From assembly GCF_014621775.1 (NCBI RefSeq), contig NZ_CP061204.1:826501-890500 (forward strand): 64,000 nt of DNA, written 5' to 3'. This document shows positions 1 through 8,456 of this stretch, in pieces; positions within the stretch are counted from its first letter, which is position 1; the number at the start of each line of letters is the position of its first letter. The translations under genes and the position numbers were made by a program. The stretch is from Stenotrophomonas sp. 169 (GTDB taxonomy: Bacteria; Pseudomonadota; Gammaproteobacteria; Xanthomonadales; Xanthomonadaceae). The notes beneath the pieces were generated by a model. That model did no database searches. It was not told the DNA's origin and was given only the letters and a program-made list of their open reading frames with translations.

Positions 1-1770
1 GTACAGCGTCGCGTCGGCATTGACCGGCTGGCCATCGGTGCGATAACGCACCTCGTAGCCCAGTGGATTTGCCAAGTGGACCTGCACGCTGCCGCTACGG
101 CGGTCGTCCTGATGGTCCACCGTCACCTCGAAGGGCGTCTGCGCATAGGCCAGCCCCCACGCGCGGTAGCGTTCCAGCTGTGCGGGCAGACGGGCCAGGA
201 AATCGCGGAAATCACGTTGCTGCACTGGGCTCCAGCCGGTTTCGGCAACGGCGGCCAGGCGCGGGAACAGGTTGTGCTGCAGGCGCGCAGGGGTGCGCGT
301 GTGCTCGGTGAACATGTTGGCCTGCAGTCCCAGGATATGGTGCTGCTTGTCCGCCGCCAGCGTGGCCGGGACCGGTTCGAAAGCGTAAGTGCGTGCCAGC
401 GTGGTCAGCAGGGGCCGACCCGGTGGTTCGTTGGGCGATGCCGTCTGCAGGTAGTCCATGTACATGTCGGTGACCGGCGACATCACCACATCGTGGCCTT
501 CGCTGGCCGCCTTCAATCCCCCTTCGGTGCCACGCCAGGACATCACCGTGGCCTGCGGCGGCAGCCCGCCTTCGAGAATCTCATCCCAGCCGATCAATCG
601 GCGGTCGTGCTGTTCCAGGAAGGTCTCCAGGCGCTTGATCAGATGGCTCTGCATCTGCATTTCATCGGTCGCCCCCAGTTCCTTCATGCGCTGCTGGACA
701 CGTGCCGAAGCGATCCATTGGTCCTTTACGGCCTCATCGCCGCCGACGTGCACATAGGCCGCCGGGAAGAGGTCGATCACTTCCTCCAGCACGTTTTCCA
801 GGAAGATGAAGGTGCTCTCCTCGGTGTTGAACAGATTCGGGAACACGCCCCATTCGCTCAACGGCTGCAGCGGGGTGTCCAGTACGCCCAGTCCCGGATA
901 CGCGGCGATGGCGGCTGTCGCATGCCCCGGCACGTCGATCTCCGGGATCACCTGGATGTGCAGCGCCGCGGCGTAGGCGATGACCTCGCGGATCTGCTGC
1001 TGGGTATAGAAGCCGCAGTATGGACGGGGGGCGCCGGTGACCGCATCGTGTCCGCCGTCGCCGGCCGGGATCCGGCAGCTGCCGACTTCGGTCAGCTTCG
1101 GGTAGCGCTTGATCTCCATGCGCCAGCCCTGGTCATCGGTGAGATGCCAGTGGAAGGTGTTGAGCTTGTGCGCGGCCATTGCATCAAGCACCTGCTTGAT
1201 CTCGTCCAGGCTCTGGAAATGGCGTGCCGAATCGAGCATCAGTCCACGCCAGGTGAAACGGGGGGCATCCTCGATACGCACCGCGGGCACCAACCCGTTG
1301 CTGCCACCGGTGGCGAGCTGCGCGAGCGTAGTGGCGCCATAGAACAGGCCGGCTTCGCTGGTCGCCCGCACGGTGATGCCGCGGGCTGTGGATTCCAGTA
1401 CATAGCGCTCATCCGGTGTCGCCGGCAGACGCGTGGCCGGGGCGCTGCGGTCCAGCACAAAGCGCACGCCGCCTTGGGCGGTGACCTTGCCCGGCACCAG
1501 CGTGGGGCCACCACTGCGTGCAAGCAGATCAGCGAACTGCGCGGCCACGCGCCGTGCGGCGGTTCCCTCGGCCTGCAGGGACGTCGCGGCGGTGATCGTA
1601 AAGCCCTCGCCGGTGGTGCGATGCACCTGCGCCGGGGCGGGGATGACCATCACGCTGCCGCTGCGCAGTTGCGGGCCGGGTGCGTTGTCGATCGCGGGTG
1701 GGTCGTTGGCCAGTGCCATCGGCGCGAACGCCATGCTCAGCAGCAGCGGTGCCAGGGATACCAGACGCAT
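1..1770 (-). CDS. GH20 beta-N-acetylhexosaminidase (C-terminus cut by window edge)
   Basis: This enzyme should release terminal GlcNAc from chitobiose-type oligosaccharides in the periplasm or outside the cell, feeding the nag genes next door. The frame is open for 590 codons from the ATG at 1770 to the window edge, so the C-terminus is missing. The N-terminus looks like a signal peptide ending in an ALA motif near residue 21. A GH20b-like domain covers about residues 40-165 and the catalytic barrel follows. The GH20 signature HVGGDE is at residues 341-346, where the Asp-Glu pair is the polarising and acid/base pair; HWHLTDDQGW precedes it at about 207-216. It is the last gene of the minus-strand run nagK, TonB receptor, hexosaminidase, behind a hairpin. 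Family assignment is firm; the exact substrate is inferred. Confidence 0.93.
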   Translation of the reverse strand, partial: MRLVSLAPLLLSMAFAPMALANDPPAIDNAPGPQLRSGSVMVIPAPAQVHRTTGEGFTITAATSLQAEGTAARRVAAQFADLLARSGGPTLVPGKVTAQGGVRFVLDRSAPATRLPATPDERYVLESTARGITVRATSEAGLFYGATTLAQLATGGSNGLVPAVRIEDAPRFTWRGLMLDSARHFQSLDEIKQVLDAMAAHKLNTFHWHLTDDQGWRMEIKRYPKLTEVGSCRIPAGDGGHDAVTGAPRPYCGFYTQQQIREVIAYAAALHIQVIPEIDVPGHATAAIAAYPGLGVLDTPLQPLSEWGVFPNLFNTEESTFIFLENVLEEVIDLFPAAYVHVGGDEAVKDQWIASARVQQRMKELGATDEMQMQSHLIKRLETFLEQHDRRLIGWDEILEGGLPPQATVMSWRGTEGGLKAASEGHDVVMSPVTDMYMDYLQTASPNEPPGRPLLTTLARTYAFEPVPATLAADKQHHILGLQANMFTEHTRTPARLQHNLFPRLAAVAETGWSPVQQRDFRDFLARLPAQLERYRAWGLAYAQTPFEVTVDHQDDRRSGSVQVHLANPLGYEVRYRTDGQPVNADATLY

Positions 1771-1831
1771 CAGAACAGACTCCTGTGAAGGGCGACCTGC
1801 GGGGCGTCGCCGTTTTTCCAAACCCCCTCAT

Positions 1832-1861
1832 GCAACGGGCCCGGATGACCGGGCCCGTTGC
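1832..1861 (-). terminator. Strong hairpin between TonB receptor and hexosaminidase
   Basis: A perfect 13-bp stem (GCAACGGGCCCGG and its complement) closes an ATGA loop just after the TonB-receptor stop codon. No clean U-tract follows on the minus strand, so it may attenuate rather than end transcription, or stabilise the upstream mRNA so that the receptor and the hexosaminidase are expressed at different levels. Confidence 0.6.
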
Positions 1862-1878
1862 GAGGGAACAACGTCAGC

Positions 1879-4500
1879 TTAGAACTTGAAGTGCACGGTC
1901 GCCATGTAGCGGCGGCCGCTCTTGTACTTGCCCGCCAGGTGCTCCTTGTCGCCGAGATACTGGAAGTAGGTCTCGTCCAGCAGGTTCTGCGCGTCCACGT
2001 TGAGCGACCAGTTGTCGTTGAACGTATAGCCGATGCTGGCGCCCAGTTCGGCGTAGTCGTCCACGCTTGCCGGTGCCGCACCCGCGACGTAGCCACCGGC
2101 CAGGTAGCTGTCACGCCAGTTGTAGGTCAGGCGTGCGTTGAGCGGGCCCTTCTCGAAGTACGGGCTGAAGGCAATCGAGTTGCGCGACTGGTAGGGCAGC
2201 GGATCGCCGCTGTTGTTCTCGCCGTTGGCATAGGTGTAGTTGGCGGTCAGGCCGAAGCCGCTGTCGCCGAACGGCTGCTGCAGGCTGAGGTTGAAGCCCT
2301 TGACGTGGCCGCTGCCGGCATTGCGCGGACGCTGGATGCTGTAATCGCAGTAGCCATCCACGGCGCAGCCGTTGGTGCCGACCACACTGGCCCAGGTGGT
2401 GGGCGAGGTATCGCGGATCGAGTTGTACTGACGCTCGATGGTGGCGGAGGTGTCGATGTAGTTGTCGATCTTCTTGTAGAACACCGACCACGCAGCGACC
2501 GCCTGCGGCGCGTAGTAATACTCCGCCGATACGTTGAAGTTCCAGGATTCATACGGCGACAGTGCAGCGTTGCCGCCGGAGCCGGTCAGCTGGGTGTCGT
2601 TGAGGAAGGTGTTGTTGACCATCTGGTTGTACGGCGCCCAGGCGATCACCTTCGCGGCGGAGAAGCGGAACACCCAATCGCTGTCGGTATCCCAGGCCAC
2701 GCTCAGCGAGGGCAGGACGAAGTCTTCCTTCTTCGTCTGCGTCTGCCACTTGCTGTCCAGGTCGGTCAGGGTAGGGGTGCCGCCGTAGACGAAGCCGCTG
2801 CCCTGGGTCTTGGAGTCGACGTAGCGCACGCCGACGTTGCCGCGCATCGGACCGTTGGAGAAGTTCAGCTGTGCGTAGGCCGCGTTGTTGGTCTGCTCCA
2901 GCGCCCAGCTGTTGTTGAGGTAGCTGGACGGATCGGGGTTGGCGAAGTCCAGCGGGCTGCCCTTGACCCAGGCGAGCACGTTGTCACGGCCGACCTGGAT
3001 GTGGCGAGCCTGGTCATCACCGAAGCCCTGGATGTCGGTCAGGCCGATCGTGCCGACATCGACCAGGTTGCCGGTACGCACACCGCCGTACACGTTGAGC
3101 TCGAAGTTCTCTTCATGCTTGCCGTGGCGCACGCCGAACTGCAGCTGGTTGAAGATGCTGTCGAACTGCACATTGAAGTCCAGCTGCGCGTAGGTGTCCT
3201 TGCTTTCGGTGGCGAACACACCGTTGTTGCCGAGCCAGCCGCCCGGTGCGCCCCAGTTGGCCGGGTCGCGTGCAGCGGCCGGATCATCAAAGCTCAGCCC
3301 CTTGTCCAGGCTCCAGCCGTAGGCCCCGTTGTAGACGGGCTCGATGAAGTACTGCGCCAGGTTCTTGTTCTCGGACTTGCTCTGGCCCGCTTGACCGCTG
3401 ACGCCCCAGGTCTCGCCTTTCCAGGCACCGCGCAGGTCCAGGCCCTTGGTGGTGACTTCGGATTCGCGCACGTTGTTGTCATAGATGACCGTGCCGCTGG
3501 TGAGATCGCTGTTGGCCCCGGAATGGCCCGTGGTGGCGACCCCGTTGCGCACGCCGCCCAGCGTATCGACCGCGTTGCGCGTGCCATCGTTCCAGGTCAG
3601 GAAGGAGTACATCGACTGGTTGTAGTTGTCGAAGTTCTCCTTGATGTACAGGCCGCTGAGGTTGAACTCCAGGTCTTCGTTCGGCTTGAACTGCAGGTTC
3701 ACCACGGCACTGTCGCGCTTGCGTTCCTGCTGGAACCACGCCGCGTTGATGGAGTTGGGCACGTCCACGTCCGGCGCCACACCGGTGGCGTTGGGGAAGC
3801 TGCTGGCCTTGGCGTAGCCGAACACTTCGGTGCCCTGGCGGTCGACGGATTCTTCATAGTGCTGCGCGGATACCGCGATGCCGAAGGTCTCGTCATCGGT
3901 CTTCCAGCTGTAGAGTGCTGCCGCGTTCGGCTTGCCCTCGCTGGCCTGCTGGCTGTAGCTGTAGCCCACCGAGGCGGCGACTTCATTCTTCTTCAGGTCC
4001 AGCGGCTGGCGCGTGTGCATCAACACGGTGCCGCCCAGGCTGCCTTCGGTCAGGCGTGCTTCGGAGGATTTGATGATCTCCGCACGGCCGAGGATCTGCG
4101 GCGACAACAGGGTGTAATCGAAGCCGCGATTGGGCTGCTCGCCGTACAGCCAGATTGCCTGCGCGACGGGGTGGCCATCCAGGAAGGACAGGTTGAGGCT
4201 GGGATCGGTGCCATCGATGCTGACCCGCTCGCCCTGGCCGAAGCGGCGGTCCAGGGTCACGCCCGGGATCTGCGACAGCGCTTCAGCGACGTTCGTGCTG
4301 GGGAACTTGCCGATGTCCTCGGCGGTGATCGCTTCGGAGATGCCTACGTTGTTGCGCTTGGTGTCGAGCGATTTCTCCAGGCTGGCACGGATGCCGACCA
4401 CGGTGATCGTGTCGAGGTCCTGCGGGGTCTGCTGGGCATGGGCGGCGAAGGCCAGGCAACTGACGACGGCGGCCGAAAGTACGGACTTGCGGGTATTCAT
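1879..4500 (-). CDS. TonB-dependent outer-membrane receptor of the nag locus
   Basis: An outer-membrane beta-barrel of 873 residues that probably imports GlcNAc oligosaccharides using TonB energy. I start at the ATG at 4500 because AGGAGAG sits about 6 nt upstream and the next residues form a signal peptide (MNTRKSVLSAAVV, cleavage after AHA). A TonB-box-like segment (DTITVVG) is at about 30-36 and the plug domain follows (EALSQIPGVTLDRR). The barrel runs to a C-terminal aromatic (HFKF), as is usual for barrel insertion. It resembles the Caulobacter-type receptors. Its position between nagK and a GH20 enzyme, facing nagPQBAX, matches the GlcNAc uptake loci of Xanthomonas; substrate is inferred from that context. 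Confidence 0.9.
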   Translation of the reverse strand: MNTRKSVLSAAVVSCLAFAAHAQQTPQDLDTITVVGIRASLEKSLDTKRNNVGISEAITAEDIGKFPSTNVAEALSQIPGVTLDRRFGQGERVSIDGTDPSLNLSFLDGHPVAQAIWLYGEQPNRGFDYTLLSPQILGRAEIIKSSEARLTEGSLGGTVLMHTRQPLDLKKNEVAASVGYSYSQQASEGKPNAAALYSWKTDDETFGIAVSAQHYEESVDRQGTEVFGYAKASSFPNATGVAPDVDVPNSINAAWFQQERKRDSAVVNLQFKPNEDLEFNLSGLYIKENFDNYNQSMYSFLTWNDGTRNAVDTLGGVRNGVATTGHSGANSDLTSGTVIYDNNVRESEVTTKGLDLRGAWKGETWGVSGQAGQSKSENKNLAQYFIEPVYNGAYGWSLDKGLSFDDPAAARDPANWGAPGGWLGNNGVFATESKDTYAQLDFNVQFDSIFNQLQFGVRHGKHEENFELNVYGGVRTGNLVDVGTIGLTDIQGFGDDQARHIQVGRDNVLAWVKGSPLDFANPDPSSYLNNSWALEQTNNAAYAQLNFSNGPMRGNVGVRYVDSKTQGSGFVYGGTPTLTDLDSKWQTQTKKEDFVLPSLSVAWDTDSDWVFRFSAAKVIAWAPYNQMVNNTFLNDTQLTGSGGNAALSPYESWNFNVSAEYYYAPQAVAAWSVFYKKIDNYIDTSATIERQYNSIRDTSPTTWASVVGTNGCAVDGYCDYSIQRPRNAGSGHVKGFNLSLQQPFGDSGFGLTANYTYANGENNSGDPLPYQSRNSIAFSPYFEKGPLNARLTYNWRDSYLAGGYVAGAAPASVDDYAELGASIGYTFNDNWSLNVDAQNLLDETYFQYLGDKEHLAGKYKSGRRYMATVHFKF

Positions 4501-4665
4501 GATGTCTCTCCTCATCACTCGATGTTCGCCTCGTCGGCGCGTGGTTGCTGCTGTCGTGCGATCGCGCCGCGGCCGGCGTGATCGGGTAGTCCGGGTGGTG
4601 CGTACGGCGTGTTCCGGTGCTGCATGTTCGGTGCTGCCTGCACGCGCCTGCGCGCGCTGCAGCGG
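4501..4665. other. Intergenic gap nagK to TonB receptor
   Basis: 165 bp of GC-rich DNA with no open frame of its own. Apart from the receptor's Shine-Dalgarno sequence at its left end I see no clear promoter, operator or terminator, so the receptor may be co-transcribed with nagK. Confidence 0.5.
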
Positions 4666-5685
4666 TCAGCGGGATTGCTGGCCCAGGTACCAGCTCGCGG
4701 CGCCGATCACGCCCAGCTGGCCGTGCTCGACCACCTTCACCGGGATCCGTTGCAGCGCTTCGCTCATCGGACCCTTGTTGAGATAGCGCGCGACGAAGGT
4801 GCTGGCGCGCAGGAAATCGCGGATCTGCGGCAGGATGCCGCCGGCGAGGTACACCCCGCCGTGGGCGCCATACAGCAGGGCCATGTCACCGATGGTGCTG
4901 CCGAGCAGTCCACAGAAGACTTCGAGCGCCCTGCGTGCCTGCGCATCGGTGCCCGCCACCGCAGCGGCCGTGACGGCGTCGGGCGTGCGCAGTGTGGCGG
5001 GCTGGCCTTCCACGGCGCACACCGCGGTATAGAGGTTGATCAGTCCGGGACCTGACAGGGCGTGTTCCACCGACACATGCGACCGTGCGCGCAGCATGTG
5101 GCGCAGGATCGCCATTTCCAGTTCATCGCTGGTGGCAAGGCTGGCCTGTCCGGCCTCAGTGGCCAGGACCACCGGACCATGGGCCGTGGGGATCCAGAGC
5201 GCCGCACCCAGCCCGGTGCCGGGCCCGACCACCAGGGTCGGTCCGCGCGGCGCGCTTTCGGGTCCACACAGGTGAAGCACGCCACTGGCATCCACCTGAG
5301 CGGCGGCATGGGCGACGGCTTCGAAATCGTTGACGATATGTACGTGCTGCACGCCGGTATCGGTCTCGAGCTGGCGCGCCGACAGCGGCCACGGCACATT
5401 GGCGGTGATCACCGTGCCGTCTTCGCGGGCGTAACCCGCAGTGGCCACAACGCAATGAGCGGGGCGGGTACTGTCGCCGAGGAAATCCGAAAGAATGGCA
5501 GCCAGTCCCGGATGGTCGACGTTGCGGTACTTGCGGTAATCCAGCAGACGGACCGGATGGGCGTCGTCGCCGCTGGCCTGCACGCGGGCCACCCGTACAT
5601 GGGTTCCGCCGACATCTGCGGCCAGGAAGCTCGGCGCAGCGCTGGACAGCACGTGGGCGGGGGCGGGATGGCTGGCAGCGGTCAC
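4666..5685 (-). CDS. nagK: Glucokinase-family kinase, probable GlcNAc kinase NagK
   Basis: Predicted to phosphorylate cytoplasmic GlcNAc to GlcNAc-6-P before NagA and NagB act. The frame extends further upstream, but I choose the GTG at 5685: GGAG lies 5 nt before it, and the product (339 aa) then has the usual length of the Glk family (Pfam glucokinase). The phosphate-binding loop DVGGTH is at residues 24-29; VVGPGTGLGAAL and the C-terminal GGVYLAGGI match family motifs. It is first on the minus strand and divergent from nagP, sharing the operator-bearing intergenic region. Xanthomonas nag loci carry Glk-type GlcNAc kinases at equivalent positions; glucose as substrate cannot be excluded from sequence. 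Confidence 0.85.
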   Translation of the reverse strand: MTAASHPAPAHVLSSAAPSFLAADVGGTHVRVARVQASGDDAHPVRLLDYRKYRNVDHPGLAAILSDFLGDSTRPAHCVVATAGYAREDGTVITANVPWPLSARQLETDTGVQHVHIVNDFEAVAHAAAQVDASGVLHLCGPESAPRGPTLVVGPGTGLGAALWIPTAHGPVVLATEAGQASLATSDELEMAILRHMLRARSHVSVEHALSGPGLINLYTAVCAVEGQPATLRTPDAVTAAAVAGTDAQARRALEVFCGLLGSTIGDMALLYGAHGGVYLAGGILPQIRDFLRASTFVARYLNKGPMSEALQRIPVKVVEHGQLGVIGAASWYLGQQSR

Positions 5686-5747
5686 GCGGGCTCCTGCAGG
5701 GTGCGGATCGAGAATGACCCGCGGTTGAAGCGGAATATGGCGCTCTG

Positions 5748-5763
5748 TTGACAACGATGTCAA
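5748..5763. promoter_or_regulatory. Candidate NagQ operator, nagK side
   Basis: TTGACAACGATGTCAA is a 16-bp near-perfect inverted repeat (one mismatched pair). It lies 62 bp upstream of the chosen nagK start. A related site stands near nagP, and the LacI-family regulator NagQ is encoded in the same locus. The TGACA/TGTCA arms fit what I recall of NagQ boxes in Xanthomonas; that memory is unverified. Confidence 0.55.
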
Positions 5764-5950
5764 CGAGCCTGTGAATATTTCGTTGCTGCGCTGCAAGAGA
5801 TTGTTTTGACCGGAAACGATTACATTGCTGGCAGGCAGCGGCGGGGGAAGCGCCTTCCACATCAGTGGCACAGGGCCTTCTACGTATTCAGATCGAAATC
5901 ATGTGTCGCATGTGGCGCTGCAGCATCCGGGGGGCAGCAGCGCGAGCAAG

Positions 5951-5996
5951 TTGACAAATCCCCCGCGCTCGTCGAAAGAATGTGACAACGTTGTTC
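5951..5996 (+). promoter_or_regulatory. Candidate nagP promoter with second NagQ operator
   Basis: TTGACA at 5951-5956 is followed 18 bp later by AAGAAT (5975-5980), a plausible -35/-10 pair. Directly downstream, TGACAACGTTGTTC (5983-5996) is a second inverted repeat sharing the TGACAACG half-site with the element at 5748. An operator overlapping the start of transcription would suit repression. The rest of the 363-bp intergenic region (5686-6048) shows nothing else I can support. Confidence 0.45.
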
Positions 5997-6048
5997 CCAG
6001 CCATTCGTCGACGACGCTGACCGCGGCGTCGCAGCAGGAGCCTTGCCG

Positions 6049-7338
6049 ATGTCCGCCGTCCCCGCTGCACCTGCACGTACCAGCGTCACGACCTCCATCG
6101 CCATCGTCGGCGTCCTGTTCTTCCTGATCGGTTTCTTCACCTGGCTCAACGGACCGCTGATCACCTTCGTCAAGCTGGCCTTCGAGCTGGACGAAGTCGG
6201 CGCGTTCCTGGTGCTGATGGTGTTCTATCTGTCGTACTTCTTCCTCGCCCTGCCGTCGTCGTGGATCCTGCGCCGCACCGGCATGAAGAAGGGACTGAGC
6301 CTGAGCCTGCTGGTGATGGCGGCCGGCGCCGCCTTGTTCGGCGAGTTCGCCACGCAGCGCTGGTATCCCGGTGCGCTGGGCGGCCTGTTCGTGATCGGCA
6401 GTGGGCTGGCGCTGCTGCAGACTGCGATCAATCCGTACATCAGCATCCTCGGGCCGATCGAGACGGCCGCCCGACGCATCGCGATGATGGGCATCTGCAA
6501 CAAGATCGCGGGCATGCTGGCCCCGCTGCTGATCGGCACTTTGGTGCTGCATGGGATAGGGGATCTGTCCACTGCGGTGGAACAGGCGGACGCGGCGACC
6601 CGCGCGACCTTGCTGAACGAGTTCGCTGCGAAGATCCATGCGCCTTACCTCGGCATGGCGGCGCTGCTGGTGGTGCTGGCGGTGGCCGTGCTGTTCTCGC
6701 CGCTGCCCGAGCTGAAGACCGCTGAAGCCAATGCCAGTCCCGCCGGCAAGGGCGGCGTGGAGCGCAGCAGCATTTTCCAGTTCCCGCACCTGTGGCTGGG
6801 CGTGCTGTGCCTGTTCGTCTACGTGGGCGTGGAGGTGATGGCCGGCGATGCCATCGGCACCTACGGCCATAGCTTCGACCTGCCGCTGGACCAGACCAAG
6901 ATGTTCACCTCGCTCACCCTGGGCGCGATGCTGGTGGGCTATGTGGTTGGCCTGCTGCTGATTCCCAAGGTGGTCTCGCAGTCGCGTTACCTGAGCATCT
7001 CCGCCTGCCTGGGCGTGCTGTTCTGCCTGGGGGCCTACTTCACCCACGGCTATGCCTCGGTGGCCTTCGTGGCCCTGCTCGGGTTCGCCAACGCCATGAT
7101 GTGGCCGGCCATCTTCCCGCTCGCCATCCGTGGGCTGGGACGCTTCACGGAAACCGGATCGGCGCTGCTGGTGATGGGTATCGCCGGCGGCGCGATCATC
7201 CCGCAGGCCTTCGCGGTGCTGAAGCAGCATGCGGACTTCCAGCTGGTGTTCCTGCTGCTGATGGTGCCGTGCTACCTGTACATCCTGTTCTACTCGGTGA
7301 TCGGCCATCGCGCCGGCCTGCCGCGCGATGCGGCCTGA
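6049..7338 (+). CDS. nagP: GlcNAc inner-membrane transporter (MFS, FHS family)
   Basis: A 429-residue, 12-helix major facilitator of the fucose/glucose-galactose:H+ symporter type, predicted to bring GlcNAc across the inner membrane. ATG at 6049 is preceded by AGGAG at 8 nt. The first helix (IAIVGVLFFLIGFFTWLNGP) and the loop RRTGMKKGLSL are typical of the FHS group. It heads the plus-strand run nagP-nagQ-nagB-nagA-nagX, only 42 bp ahead of nagQ. In Xanthomonas and Shewanella the same family serves GlcNAc uptake; substrate here is inferred from context. Confidence 0.88.
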   Translation: MSAVPAAPARTSVTTSIAIVGVLFFLIGFFTWLNGPLITFVKLAFELDEVGAFLVLMVFYLSYFFLALPSSWILRRTGMKKGLSLSLLVMAAGAALFGEFATQRWYPGALGGLFVIGSGLALLQTAINPYISILGPIETAARRIAMMGICNKIAGMLAPLLIGTLVLHGIGDLSTAVEQADAATRATLLNEFAAKIHAPYLGMAALLVVLAVAVLFSPLPELKTAEANASPAGKGGVERSSIFQFPHLWLGVLCLFVYVGVEVMAGDAIGTYGHSFDLPLDQTKMFTSLTLGAMLVGYVVGLLLIPKVVSQSRYLSISACLGVLFCLGAYFTHGYASVAFVALLGFANAMMWPAIFPLAIRGLGRFTETGSALLVMGIAGGAIIPQAFAVLKQHADFQLVFLLLMVPCYLYILFYSVIGHRAGLPRDAA

Positions 7339-7380
7339 TCGGCGATCATGGACGCACCAGACCAACCGCGGGGAACGGCA

Positions 7381-8448
7381 ATGCGCAGAGCGACCATCAA
7401 GGACGTCGCCGAAAAGGCGAAGGTTTCGCTGAAGACCGTATCGCGTGTCATCAACAACGAACCATCGGTGATGCAGGCCACCCGTGCGCGCGTGCTGCGC
7501 GCCGTGGCGGAACTGGACTACGAGCCCGATCCGTCGGCGCGCAACCTGCGCAGCGGCACGACCTTCGTGGTCGGGCTGGTCTACGACAACCCCAATCCGT
7601 ACCACATCATCGGCGTACAGAACGGCGTGCTGGCGGCGTGCCGGGAAACCGGCTTTGGCCTGCAGATCCATCCCTGCGACTCCAGCTCGCCGATGCTTGC
7701 CGAGGAGCTGGCGGACTGGGTGGCGCGTTCGCGGCTGGCCGGACTGGTGCTGACTGCCCCGATGTCCGAGCGCCGCGACCTGGTGCAGGCACTGACCGCG
7801 CGTGGCATCAAGCTGGTGCGCATCATCGCGGCCACCGAAGACCCGGCCGATGGCGCATGCGTGTTCGTCGACGACCGCGAAGCGGCCTATGAGGTGACCG
7901 AGCACCTCATCCAGCTGGGCCACCAGCGCATCGGTTTCCTTTGGGGTGGCAGTTCGCACCGGTCCTCGGTGGAGCGGCACGCCGGCTACGAAGCCGCACT
8001 GAAGGACTACGGCATGACCGTGGACAAGCATCTGGTGGTGCAGGGCGATTACACCTTCGACGACGGATTCCGCGGTGCTCGGCGGCTGCTGGCGCTGCGT
8101 GAACCGCCGACGGCGATCTTCGGCTCCAACGACGAAATCGCGGCCGGCGTGCTTGCCGCTGCAAAGTCGGCTGGCATGAACGTGCCTTACGATCTGTCGA
8201 TCGCCGGATTCGAAGACAGTCCGTTCTCGCGGCAGTCGTGGCCGCCGCTGACCACGGCCAAACAGGCCACCGAGGACATCGCCCGCCACGCCGCGCGCCT
8301 GTTGATCGCGCAGCTGCGCAGCGACGCCTACGACGACACGCCGTCACCGCTGCACAACCAGGGCTTCGTGCCGCAGCTGGTGGTACGCGGATCCACTGCG
8401 CCGATGCGTCCGTCGGCAACACGCACCCTTCCTTCCGATCCTCCCTGA
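7381..8448 (+). CDS. nagQ: LacI-family repressor of the nag locus
   Basis: 355 residues. The N-terminal LacI helix-turn-helix (ATIKDVAEKAKVSLKTVSRV) starts 3 residues after the chosen ATG at 7381, which has a GGGGAA Shine-Dalgarno; an in-frame ATG 33 nt earlier would add an unlikely tail. The rest is a periplasmic-binding-protein-like effector domain (for example GSNDEIAAGVL and DLSIAGFEDSPF). Placed between the transporter and the catabolic genes, it matches NagQ of xanthomonads. It probably binds the two inverted repeats at 5748 and 5983 and responds to a GlcNAc-derived ligand; both points are inference. Confidence 0.88.
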   Translation: MRRATIKDVAEKAKVSLKTVSRVINNEPSVMQATRARVLRAVAELDYEPDPSARNLRSGTTFVVGLVYDNPNPYHIIGVQNGVLAACRETGFGLQIHPCDSSSPMLAEELADWVARSRLAGLVLTAPMSERRDLVQALTARGIKLVRIIAATEDPADGACVFVDDREAAYEVTEHLIQLGHQRIGFLWGGSSHRSSVERHAGYEAALKDYGMTVDKHLVVQGDYTFDDGFRGARRLLALREPPTAIFGSNDEIAAGVLAAAKSAGMNVPYDLSIAGFEDSPFSRQSWPPLTTAKQATEDIARHAARLLIAQLRSDAYDDTPSPLHNQGFVPQLVVRGSTAPMRPSATRTLPSDPP

Positions 8449-8456
8449 GTACCGTC

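Noticed and set aside
76..1788. Plus-strand 570-residue open frame
   Set aside because: It lies exactly antisense to the GH20 hexosaminidase, whose motifs are unmistakable; long antisense frames are common in GC-rich genes.
1858..4581. Plus-strand 907-residue open frame
   Set aside because: Antisense shadow of the TonB receptor; low-complexity Val/Gly/Ala/Arg composition and no start signal.
5802..5830. Further LacI-type operator around GGAAACGATTACATTG
   Set aside because: It resembles generic LacI half-sites but has no symmetrical partner, so I did not annotate it.
5899..8289. Minus-strand 796-residue His/Gln/Arg-rich open frame
   Set aside because: Antisense to nagP and nagQ, both clearly coding; composition is typical of a shadow frame.
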